In this document: positions 50,101 through 61,593 of the stretch, one piece after another
How positions within the stretch are numbered: the stretch's first letter is position 1
Layout of the letters: each line of letters opens with the position of its first letter
Origin: Planococcus citri
Lineage: Eukaryota; Arthropoda; Insecta; Hemiptera; Pseudococcidae
DNA: 64,000 nt
Assembly: GCF_950023065.1 (NCBI RefSeq)
Contig: NC_088677.1
Coordinates: 55,577,469 to 55,641,468 of the forward strand
Direction of reading: 5' to 3'
Program-made: the position numbers and the translations under genes
The notes under the pieces: generated by a model
Told to the model about the DNA's origin: nothing
Seen by the model: only the letters and a program-made list of their open reading frames with translations
Database searches by the model: none

Positions 50101-51252
50101 GGTGAAAAATGGCATCGAGATGGATCGCGAGAAAAAAAGCAAAACAGTTTTAATGATTTTCAAGCCGGTGCTGAGTTTCTAATCAATGAAAAATATACGA
50201 ATAATAAATTACTGTCCGTTAGTGGAGGATCGAATGGTGGTCTTTTAATGGGTGCTTGTCTCAATCAGAGACCTGATTTATTTGGTGTCGTTTTTGCCGA
50301 AGTTGGGTTGGTATTTTTTACGCAAATGACATGTACGAGTTAAAATTGGAAATTTTAAAAATAAATTCGACTCATTTTATCTTGTATGCTTGGTTTCAGC
50401 GTTATGGATATGTTACGATATGATAAATTTACTGACGGTCACGAATGGGTGACGGAGTACGGTTCAGCATCTGATCCAAAATTTTTCCCCATTTTGTACA
50501 AATATTCTCCTTTGCACAATGTTAGAATACCTGATCAGGCTGACAAACAAGTGGGAATTTATTCTGAATGATTTTTATCGTTTAAAAGCTGAGTAATCAA
50601 GCGATTAATTTTTATAATTTTCCTTGCGTATTTCTAAGTATCCTGCTGTGATGCTTGCAACTGCAGACCACGATGATCGAGTTTCACCTCTACACTCTTT
50701 AAAATTTGCCGCTACACTGCAATATGAAGCCACGAAACATATCAATCAGGTATAATTCCATAGCCTATCTATTCAACTATACAATTGATACCATTCTTCT
50801 CAAAAGCTGTTCCAATTTTTAAAATTTTTTTCTTAATCAAGAATATGAGGTAGGCATATCTGAATGTTTTTCCCCAAGTTTTCTTACTGAAGCAAAAATC
50901 TGTACACTCCATTTTCGAGCATACTTTGAGTATCTCTTACAATTGTGATTCAAGTACATATTTTTTAAATTTAATTTGCAGAAAAATCCTTTTATAATTA
51001 GAATTGAAAAAGACGCCGGTCATTATGCTGGAAACTCTCTGGATAAAGAAGTAAGTAATTTATTTATATTTTCAACTCAAGCCAGTTGTTCTTCACTGTG
51101 CGCATTCGTTTCGAACAAATTTTATATTTTTATTGCAGTTAATTTAATCAATTCATTTTTTTCAAAAACAGGTATCAGATTTTGTAGATATGATGTCGTT
51201 CACTGTAATAAATACTGGAATCAAGTTTCACCCGTATGTGACAAATTCTTAG
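47153..51252 (+). CDS. Gene G: secreted prolyl endopeptidase with intact catalytic triad
   Basis: Exons 47153-47314, 47445-47516, 47597-47820, 48040-48233, 48317-48399, 48477-48619, 48715-48868, 48946-49152, 49239-49430, 49666-49779, 49863-50011, 50094-50306, 50400-50550, 50639-50749, 50982-51050, 51172-51252. They sum to 2319 nt, or 772 aa; AATAAA at 51328. Start MTAKLFLISNILTILLI (signal peptide), then a TAPTPTPAPAPAPP linker; it lacks the Cys pair seen after the signal peptide of D, E, F and H. Catalytic codons: Ser 50230 (GGSNGG), Asp 50672 (DHDDRV), His 51021 (DAGHYAG). GYGGF, GHEW and TEYG are present. The His loop differs from the DAGHGCG of E, F and H, which might alter activity. Exon 8 has two extra residues (NPNPDP). 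Predicted to act outside the cell on proline-containing peptides. Confidence 0.9.
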
Positions 51253-53155
51253 CATTTGATGTAAGCCTCCTTTACAATGTCTACTGCATATTTCTCCTTG
51301 AGGCATAAACGAAAAGAAATTATTTCAAATAAATTACTTTTCATTAGCTAGTTTTACGTCCGTAATTACAATGCAATTTTTGCGTTTTGACACATAATAC
51401 AAGTGTATAAATAAATAAACGATAATAAATTACTACATATCAGTGTATTTCATTCAAATACCTATGTGGTTGGTATTTCAATAATAAATTGGGAAAATTC
51501 TACTTTTCCTCTTCAAATTGCTTTGCAATGTTAATTTTAAAATACGCCGCACAACTTATGATCTCCATTCAATTTATACTAATTTTTAAATTTTTTACAA
51601 TCTCTGCTTCGCGTACCAACCAGTTGAAAAATTACAACACTGCAAATTTTGGATCGAGGCCATCCTTTTCAAACCACTCAATTTATTTATAGGTACTCGA
51701 AGGCTGAATGTCCCCCAAAGAAGTAAATAGTGTGAAGTGCAGCGATGCCAAATTCGGCGGAAATGGCTCCTTTTTAGGGCCCATACTCCATAGGCCATAC
51801 TTCCCCTTCACAGACACTCCGAGGTTATGATTTTTTCTGAGCACTTCACAGATTACAATGAAAGTCACCGTGAAATTTGGTGCAAATCTTCTGCCTAAAA
51901 TCCATCCAAATGGTATTACCGTGTCTTCATTTGAATGCGAGCCCCCTCAGAGAATTTTCACAAAAAATATAGGTTGGCATTGCAGGCGAGGAAAATTATT
52001 TCAAGTGAGAGAGTACCCAGAAAAATTTCATAGGCTTTAAAAGCATGGAAATCCATTTTTTTTGTACTTTGAGGAAGAAGGTTTAAAAGTCGGGACTTTC
52101 AGAAGAAATGAAGGACACGTTTTATGCATAAATGCCAAGTCAACCTCACACCCATTGATCAGTTTTCCACCAAGTTTTCAAATTCTGGCATAGCGTCAGA
52201 ATATCAACAATTTTGAACAGATCCCCGGTGCAAAAAACATATCCGCGCGTCAAAAATACTTGAATTTCCTTCTGAATTCGCAAAAGAGCGAAGCCCAAGT
52301 TTACAGCAGTCAAAGTTAATTCCTAGCAATTCTTCTGACTCCAAGAATTTAGGAAAACCAAAACTTTGATAAAAGAATCCAAATTACGTCTATGAGGGGG
52401 AGGGGGAGGAGTTATTGCATTAAGTAAAAAAATAAAATACGTGTGGAAGACAAGTTCAACAAAAATTGTCACTAAAAAAATGTTCCCAGCAGTTTTTACA
52501 TACTCTACATTGAAAAAAAAATATGAAATTTTTTTTAACGGTATCTTTGTACATACAATAAAACTTCAACCACCTCAACATCTACATGTAGGTATAGTTT
52601 ACGCGTGAAAAACATTTTTCGGTGGTGATGATAAAATAATAATATGTAGAGAGTCGCAATTGTTTGTTTAGTTGGTCTAAAATTGAAAATGTTTTTTCCT
52701 TTCAGTACAATTCGAAAACACACGCGCAGCATTGTTTTTCAGCACTCTGTGATGTATGTTTAATATAGAGATGCGAATATCTTTAGTACATTAGGACGAA
52801 ATAGTTATTATTTATTTCATTATGAAATGTTCATTTTTTCAACGAATGTATTTTCAGCTGTTTTTCACGGTGCATTTTTCTCTACATCGAAGTTGAAAAT
52901 GACGCAAATATTATGCTAAATTTCTATTTTTTCAGAAATTCCGTTTACTTTGAATTTTTATGATTATCCAACATTTACTTTGTGCAGTTGTAAATCACGA
53001 ATAACTTTTGCTTTAACCTTGCTAACATCGCTGATTTTGCATACAAATACATTTAGCGTTCTCATTAATTTTTAGTTCCATTTCTGCGCTTGCATCACGC
53101 GGAATAATAATACTTTCGAATTGTAGTCTCGGTTTCACTATTATTTTTGCGCATT
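51253..53155. other. G-H intergenic region, no gene recognised
   Basis: AT-rich spacer of 1.9 kb. Poly(A) signals for G lie in the first 200 bp. A G-rich patch at 52393-52411 is the only compositional feature. No supported gene. Confidence 0.5.
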
Positions 53156-56100
53156 ATGGCTCCAAAATTGTACGTTGTACTAGGGGTTTTGGCGGTTTTG
53201 ATCGCTGAGAATGCATACTGTGATTGTCCAGACGGTTCTACACCAAGTCCTTCTACACCTCCAACTAGTCCTTCTACGCCACCGACTAGTCCGTCTACAC
53301 CTCCAACTAGTCCTTCTACACCTCCGACCAGTCCTACACCACCGACAAGTCCGACTCCTCCAACTGGTACACCACCTCCAACTGGTACACCACCTGCGAA
53401 TGGTACACCACCCGCGAATGGCACACCACCCGCAAATGGCACACCACCCGCAAATGGCACACCACCTGCGAATGGCACTCCACCCGCTAATGGCCCTGCT
53501 CCTGCAAATGGCGCACCAGCTGCTGCAATTGTAAGTATACATATGTAGATGAATTGGGAAGATCTATCACTTGAATAAGATTGCGTGCTCCTACACATCT
53601 CCCCAGTTCCTCAATTCACATTTTTCCATTCAGAATTTTCTGTTTATTGACCGTAAATTTTTCAGATCCCCGCTGACAAATATCCTAAAGCTAAAAGAGA
53701 CGAATCAATACAAGACACATATGCCGGTGGCGTCAAGGTACGTGCAGAAGCTAGAGTTACTAACAATAAATAACTTATTTCCTCGCTTCACCAATAACTG
53801 CTGCTAAACGAATAAACATACGTAATGTAAAATTTTCAGGTCGCTGATCCATACAGATGGTTGGAAAATCCGGATTGTCCCGAAACAAAGAAATTCATCG
53901 AAGAGGAAATGGCCATCACTAAGCCTTACTTGGAGGGCTGCCCATTTCGCGCTGAACTGCAGGCTCGTTATAAAGAATTAAACGACTATCCTAAGTACTC
54001 GGGTCCTTTCCAGAAAGGCAAACATTTCTTCTCTTTCCGAAATACTGGTTTACAGAATCAAGAGTGAGTGATTTAAACCAGTGGTTATTATGTAGAATTT
54101 TTTTAACCAATCAGGACGATAAATGACATAGCTACTCGTACATACCTATTACCTATAGTTACCTACTTAATTTATGCCAGATAATTTTTTAATCCCAAAT
54201 TATACTCACTACTACTGCAGTTATTATGGTAGATATTTAGATAGGTACTTAACTGATAACTCATATGGGTATTTTAAGGGTGGATCGTTAAAAAAAAAAA
54301 GTAAAAGATTTTGATTACAACCACATCAGCGAAATTCGCGTTTTACCAAAAAAATTAACATCCTCTCCCTTCTGTCATGTTTTTACATTCCACTCCAAGT
54401 TGCGTGAAAACCTATGTTTTTACCCAAAAATACCATGGCAGTAATTTTTTATTCACTAGGCCCTACGTGCCTCTTTTTGGCGGTAAGTAGTAGGTATAAA
54501 AATGGGATTCTCCGTGAATTTTTTAAAATTCAACTCAAAACAAAAGAAAACAAAAAATTGTCTATGGTCCTAATAAGCGGGACGTTTTATACCCATCAAA
54601 CATGTCTTAGATTTCGAGCAAAAGCATCTAGGTTAATTAATTGAATGGCAATTCGGAGAGGGTTCCTAACACTAATTTATTAACACATGTTTCAGCGTAC
54701 TTTACATAGCAGACTCAATGAAAGACGAAGGTAAAGTATTTCTGGATGTGAACGCACTCAGCAAAGATGGCACTGTTGCCTTAGGTGCTTACACCTTTAC
54801 TGACGATGGAAAACTTTTTGCATATGCGCTGGGTTCCAGTGGATCTGACTGGAGAACGGTCCATTTCAAAGATGTTGAAAAAGGTTGTAGAGTCGATACC
54901 TTACCCAAGAACGATTTCTTGTAAATAAGTAATTTCTTTCCTTTCATTCGCATTCAGGCACTGATTTCAAAGACAAGTTGGAAAAGGTTAAATTTTCAGA
55001 CTTACCATGGTCAAAAGACGGTAAAGGAATATTCTACGCGGTAATACAAAAAAATCAAATAAAAACTATTAGGTATAAAATGAAAGCCAGAATGTATTTC
55101 ATATGTGTGTTATAATTTTAGGCTTTCCGTGATCAGAAAGGAAAATCAGATGGTTCTGAAAATGATGAGTCTCAGAATCAAAAAATATACTATCACGCGC
55201 TGGGAACCGAACAGTGTAATGACTTGGTGATCGCAGAATTTCCAGATCACCCAGATTACTTTGTGTAAGTTTTTTCAATCAGTAAGATGATTTGGAAACA
55301 AAACAGCATAAACATATCATTTTTGTGTCATTTTTTAGCGGAGCTTCTGTGAGCGACTGCGGTAAATACGTGGTCGTGACTGTGGATCAAGGCTGTGACA
55401 ATAATTTAGTTTATGTGGCAGACATAAGTCAAGGAGTCAAAGCTAAACCAGAACTTAAACAGATTGTCACAAAAATGGAAAAAAATTACTACGTATGTTC
55501 CTCAAGTTCATTTAGCGTAGTACCTACAGTTCTATTCAATATTTCATTTCACAACTTCATTTCGAAAAATACTCATTTATCTGCAGTTTGTTGGTAACAA
55601 TGAAAACCAATTCATTTTCCAAACTAACAAAGACGCCGATAATTATAAAGTGATCACCATCGATATCAACAACCCGGATCCTGGAGCATGGAAAGACCTC
55701 GTAGCTCAAGATGAAAAGAATAACTTGGAATGGGTCTCTGCAGTGCATGATAAATACATGGTTTTATCCTACACTGAAGATGTGAAGGTAACTACTTGAT
55801 TACAATGTCTGGTCAAGTTCGCATTTGATGTAAGGTAATTTATAATGTTTTCTTTCACAGACTGTTCTGCAATTACACGACATAAACACTGGTAAAATGA
55901 TCCAGAAATTCAAACTGGAAATTGGTACAGTTAACTCATGCTCATTTTTCGGAGATAGGAAAACGCCACATATATTTTTCAACTTTGAATCATTTCTTAC
56001 ACCTGGTATCACCTATCATTGCGATCTATCTAAACAATCGTTCGATCTTGAGGTACCTTAGCCTGCACAAGCAAATAATCTATACTTTATCGCCTAAGAT

Positions 56101-58518
56101 TCTGTAGAAGAAAACAATTCACAAGATTCCGGTTTTTTTTTAGGTCATCAATGAAATAAAACTGAAAAATTTTGATCGTGAACAATTCACTGTGGAACCT
56201 TTGTTCTACCCCAGCAAGGATGGAACTAAAATACCCATGCATTGTGTTTATAAAAAAGTATGGTCGTCGATTTTTTTGAAAAATCCTGCATAAGTACTTC
56301 AACCTCGACAAAATTTTGTCATTGATACGAGTTCTTATGTTACAGGGCCTCAAAAAGGATGGAAATAATTTTGCCTTCATGTACGCTTATGGTGGATTTG
56401 GAATCAGCATATTACCATACTTCGTCGTAAATCGTTTAGTGGTCATAAGTAACTTCGATGGTGTACATTGCGTAGCAAATATCAGAGGAGGAGGGTAAGT
56501 CTAACACAATGTTTTCATCCCTTCCAATAAAATGTCACATTTATTTTTTATCAACCTAACTACTGATTCATTATTTAGAGAATACGGTGAAAAATGGCAT
56601 AAGGAAGGTTCATTAGAGAAAAAACAAAACTGTTTTGATGATTTTCAAGCCGGCGCAGAGTTTCTAATCAAAGAAAAATACACCAGTAGTAAATTACTGG
56701 CCGTAAATGGAGGTTCAAACGGTGGTCTTTTAATGGGTGCCTGTCTTAACCAGAGGCCAGATTTATTCGGCGCCGTGGTCGCAGACGTTGGGTTAGTACT
56801 TCTATACCTACACGAATACGTTTCGTCAAAAAAGGGAAAAAATGAGAAATTTTCACTCTTTCCTCAGTATTATTTCTGAAGAGTTTTTAGCTTCCTTTCA
56901 CCATCAATACAGGCAACCAAATTCGCTCAAATTATGCTATCATTATAATTATGGAGTTGAATTTTTATCAAATCAAGAACACATACTTACACGAATTACT
57001 GATGGGTTGCCTATATTATTGGTGAAAGGAGCCTGAGGTTATTCTGTAACAGGACAACCTGTTCTTAAGAGATGTTGTTTCTTTTCTTTTATTCTGAAAG
57101 ATCCTTAGTTTTTCATCACATAAATCGACTTTCAAAAAAATAAAATTTTTCTAAGAAGCTTTGATATTTTGGTTATTTTTGAGCCAAAAGATGCATAGTT
57201 CAGCTCCAAGTGATTGTTTGTGATAAAAAAAAAACTTTAATCATTTTTCAATTTTTGTGAGATAAAAATTCATTTTTCAGAGAAACTAAGAATCCTACAA
57301 AAACTTGTTAACTAGATGTTTCTTTCTAGAAAATTTATTTTCAAACAGTTAGAAAACTTGACTTCATTGAGCAATTTTTTTATTAAAACTTTACATCAGA
57401 GCCATTTTGAATGTTTAAAAATTTGTTCATCCCTCTTACCAGATGATCTTCTTGCCTAAAAAAATTAATGTCTAAATGCGAATTTTTTCAGCGTTATGGA
57501 CATGTTACGATTTGACAAGTTTACCTGTGGACACGCTTGGGTAACTGAATACGGTTCATCGTCCGATCCTAAATTCTTCCCTATTTTGTTCAAATACTCT
57601 CCCTTACATAACATAAAAATCCCCGAAGGATGTGACAAGCAAGTATGTCTGTCTCTAAACTTACTTTATCTATACCTACCTACATTACGTATATAGGGTG
57701 CCCAGAAATATCGAGTACCCCTAAAAAAGTTTTTCATTAAAAATATAGGTTGGTAACGTGAAGTAGATGGATATGATTGGTGGAATGTTATCTCTCCAGT
57801 CCCAACCAATCATGTGCTTTCATTATTATCATTCACTGTGACCAACCGAAGTATTTTAGTAGAAAACTTTTTTAGGGGTGCTCGATATTTCTGGGCACCC
57901 TGTACCTATTACCTACTACCTACTCGTATTACTATGATGTAAATTTTATTAACTAGGTGCCTATTTTTTAAAATATTTTTTTATAGTATCCTGCCACCAT
58001 GCTCACAACTTCAGACCATGATGATCGAGTTTCACCTCTACATACTTTGAAATTCGCCGCTTCATTACAATATGAAGCTACGAAACATCCCAATCAGGTA
58101 AACAAAATAATTCAATATCAACCTATCTACATGATACCTACTGAGTATCAGTATAGTTTTGAAATATTGATTCGTATTTTCATAAATGGGGCTTAAAACA
58201 CTCATTTTTCCACAGTTTTTTTGATAGTTTCCTTTTAAGTTAAGCGAAGAAAAAAAATTGTCGTACTAACTCATATTCCACATTTTTAGAAAAATCCATT
58301 TATAGTGCGAGTGGATATTGATGCTGGTCATGGTTGCGGAAAGCCGCTAGAGAAAAAAGTAATTTATTAAATTCTAACTTGGAGTTTCATTTATACCTAT
58401 TATATGTATTGTTTTAAATCTTTTCTTTATTTTTCTATTTCAGATGGCTCAACATATAGATATGATGAGTTTTATTGTTATCAACACAGGAATTCAGTTC
58501 AAACCGTTCACTTGTTAA
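53156..58518 (+). CDS. Gene H: secreted prolyl endopeptidase with long Thr/Pro repeat linker, triad intact
   Basis: Exons 53156-53530, 53666-53737, 53840-54063, 54696-54883, 54958-55040, 55122-55264, 55339-55492, 55587-55787, 55861-56052, 56144-56257, 56346-56494, 56579-56791, 57492-57642, 57987-58097, 58290-58358, 58444-58518. They sum to 2514 nt, or 837 aa, against about 710 for cytosolic POP. Exon 1 starts MAPKLYVVLGVLAVLIA (signal peptide), then CDCPDGSTPS and about 95 residues of STPPTSP and GTPPAN repeats, a mucin-like stalk likely to be O-glycosylated. Catalytic codons: Ser 56715 (GGSNGG), Asp 58020 (DHDDRV), His 58329 (DAGHGCG). AYGGF, GHAW and Arg643 are present. It is the most complete secreted copy in the window and the best reference for the others. 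Intron 13 carries a small TIR element. Confidence 0.92.
57694..57902. mobile_element. 209-bp MITE with 40-bp TIRs and TA target duplication (Tc1/mariner-like)
   Basis: The left end AGGGTGCCCAGAAATATCGA and the right end TCGATATTTCTGGGCACCCT are inverted copies; the match continues through CCCCTAAAAAAGTTTT. TA flanks both sides (57692-57693 and 57903-57904). It is too short to code for a transposase. Located in intron 13 of H. Confidence 0.85.
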
Positions 58519-61500
58519 TTAAATGACTGATCCCATGCATGTACATATTATGTAGATAAAGATATATTTCCTCAACGATTTATTCATTCTCGAAGAAACG
58601 GAATTGGAAGGGAAAATATAAGTAATCGACCTTGTATCAGGAAATTAGGTAACGGGTTATTGAACATATGATCCAATCTGAAACTAGCATTCTATTGATG
58701 CGTTGAAAGTTGAAACTTATGGCATGGCCTCGCCTCCTGGTTCAAGAAAGATCATATTTTCCCTTCCATTCATTTGCATATACCCGAGTGTTTTTGCCTC
58801 TTGTCTCCCTGGCTACGAAAGTACGGATACAATTGCCTTTAGATATTTATATAAGAGAATAATCACTAGCATATTAAATTGAGTTGTAGTCTATTTTTCC
58901 AAATACATGGTGCTATAATTCAACAAATATTGAAAAATGTTATTTTTTTCGATTTTTTTTAATGTTACAAATTTGCTTTTGTTGTCTTATTTGCTGGAAA
59001 CTGGAAAGCACATCCGTTTGAAGCTATGCATCCACCTAAAGTTGGAAAGCTCAATAATCTCTACAAAGATTGTCCAACAACAAAAAGACCGAAAATTTCA
59101 ATAAGATTAGACTACAGCAAATAAGTATGTCGATGAATAACAAGGCATCTGAAAACCTTAAGAGCCTAGTGAAAAATCCTTAGCTAAAATAATTAAAACC
59201 AGAAAAATGAAAATAAATACCAAACTTGAAAATTAATAACTTACCAATTGCAAAGAAAACCAGAGAAATACATAGAAGAAGTACAATGCTTGGGTTGATG
59301 AATGAGGATTACTGCCGGTTTGGACCGGCAAATGATGATTTTTCTTGATCGGATCAAAGAATGGGCATTTTTTCTGAAGAGAGGTGATCGACGATCGAGC
59401 TAGTTCAAACGTGAATCGCGAACACTATTCCTCCACGAGGAACTACAGCTCCAAATGAAGTGCATCAAGTGGCACAACCGAACTCAAATTGATCTTCATC
59501 GCGTTTATATAAATGGGGATAGCAACGACCTGAACGACCTCACATGAAGCACACAACACATCATAATAAAAATAAACAACGAATATGCCGAATCATCAGA
59601 ATCACCAAAACACTTTGAAGTCGCGTTCGAAAGCAAAGGAGAACATAAAAATTAGCATCACCATCACAGGTTACTCTTAACTTGTTATCAAACGATAAAC
59701 GAACGAATGCATTTCACCTCGCGAAGTCGTGATCGCGAACTCGGATAACTTGAACATCTATTGCATATCTACTTATTTCCAAAAATTACCATCTGATCTG
59801 ATACATCGAATTCGACACACGTAGATCCAATAGGAAACTATAAACGCATAGCAATAATAGCAAATTTTCTTGTAAACCTTTCGATTCCCATGCTGGAGCT
59901 GGAATAATAACAATGAAACGTACTTGTTGACATTGTTGACATTGATATTTTCGTTTCGTTTCGAAATTTTGAATCAATGCAATTATTAATTGCAATTATT
60001 GCATTTTGCAATAATTTTTGGCGTAATGCGATGGGACAGTGACAGTTTTTCTTTTTTCTTTTTTTTTTTTTACAATGAAAGATTACAACATGAATTAAAT
60101 TTTAAAATAATAATATTATCAAAATCAAATGATCGAAAATCAAAATAAAATAAAAAGTAAAAAGTTGTTTTGATTTTGCGATAATTCGATTGGTTATCCT
60201 GGAATCACCCAGTTTTTACCAACCAATCAGAAGCACGAATTAAATGAAGCGCCGTCCGCCATTGAAAATGCATTCAATGTGTGTTATTCGGTCGGCAAAT
60301 TTGACCGAAAAAAAAAAATACAAAAATTCGCGAATTCGTTGCACACACAATAAAAAATAAAATAAACATTTTCAATCAACTCATGCTCAATTTGCTCATT
60401 GTGTTTTGTGAATTTTCGTATTTTTCGTCTTGTTTTTGTAATATTTTAAGTTATCCAATTACACTCTAAATTGGTATTTATTTTCATGCTGTTGAGGAAT
60501 ATCTTCAAAACAAACATCGTAAAAAATTCGTATCTGCATCTGCAGACATCATATATTTTAAAACACCAGGTATATTATGTCATAATCTAACTTCTGTGTA
60601 GTAATACGGGCTTTATTAATACTATAGGTTTGTTCTTTTCACGTTTACTTTTCTCACTAGTGTGCCTTGGTGTACTGCACTGGTGTGCGTGGTGTACTCG
60701 ACTCACCACACCACTTGCACCAGTGTACAGTGGTGGTGTAAAATTATTTCGTGATGTTCTTTTCAATTTTTCATTTCGTTATCACTTATCAATCAACATC
60801 ACTTCCGAAGTTTGGATATTTTGAGAAATGAATAAAATTTGAATTAAGAGGAAATTGTGAAGTTCATTAACATGTTTTATTAAGCATCGCTGTATTTGAA
60901 ACAAAAAAGTGGTTTCAAACCAATAAAACAGAACAAAAAAAATGATCGAGTTCCGAGTTCCGAGTTTCCTTGAGGCTTGAATTTTCACTGTTTTCAGATT
61001 TAAAACTTTTGATTTGAACCAAAAAAAGCATTAATCTCTTGTTAATTCTTTCGCCGCAATGTTTCTTCAATGGAAAGTTTTCAGAAAATTTTCTCCTTAG
61101 ATTTCCAGAAGGCAAACACTTCCCTTTGAAAATTTTAAATTTCCTATCAACATTTTCCAGATGAATTTTCAGCAACTTTCCATGGAAAATTTCCAGCCAC
61201 TTTATGGAAGACGATTAAAATAGCTAATTAATGAAATAAAAATTTTAATTGAAATTGAAACGAACCATCAAATAAAAAATTCATCAGGAGAGAATTGATA
61301 ACGTACACCACTTTCGGCACTCTTCCTCGCGAGCAGGGTAGGATTGTGAACACTTTTGGTGTACACCACTCACACCACGATGATACACCATCATGAAAAG
61401 AACGCGTGCAATGTTACACCAGTGTGTAAAGTAGTTGAAAAGAACGGCAAAACGTTCACGACGTTCACTAGTGAGAAAAGTGAACGTGAAAAGAACAAAC

Positions 61501-61593
61501 CTATATACTTTTAAAGAACACTTTTTGTATAGAATACTCTTTATGTTACAGCAGGCAACTTCACAAATTATCTGTAAGAGATTCGTAAGCGAA
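58519..61593. other. H-I intergenic region, with a TIR element close to gene I
   Basis: AT-rich spacer of 3.1 kb. A slightly more GC-rich, repeat-poor part at 59300-59720 shows no ORF or similarity that I recognise. The stretch 60190-60480 could hold a promoter or 5' exon of gene I. The element at 60623-61505 fills the last kilobase. An AG acceptor at 61550-61551 (TTATGTTACAG) suggests that the first coding exon of I is spliced to an upstream noncoding exon. Confidence 0.5.
60623..61505. mobile_element. 883-bp TIR element just upstream of gene I
   Basis: The left end TATAGGTTTGTTCTTTTCAC and the right end GTGAAAAGAACAAACCTATA are inverted copies, extending to about 40 bp (through CTTTTCTCACTAGTG). 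Flanks share TAC (60620-60622 and 61506-61508), or TA if the ends are set two bases further in. The interior is rich in GTGTA/CACCA motifs near both ends. No transposase. The right end is 89 bp from the gene I start codon. Confidence 0.8.

Noticed and set aside
53180..53542. Antisense ORFs rich in Cys/Trp/Arg or Gly/Val opposite the H linker
   Set aside because: Shadows of the low-complexity STPPTSP/GTPPAN repeat; the + strand frame joins exons 2-16 and explains the locus.
59290..60000. Possible divergent gene or noncoding RNA upstream of I
   Set aside because: Composition is slightly different, but there is no long ORF, no splice-consistent exon series and no RNA fold that I can recognise.
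61435..61593. N-terminal extension of gene I beginning at 61435 or 61543
   Set aside because: It begins inside the TIR element (61435) or just after it (61543), has no counterpart in the family, and an acceptor at 61550-61551 suggests untranslated exon sequence.
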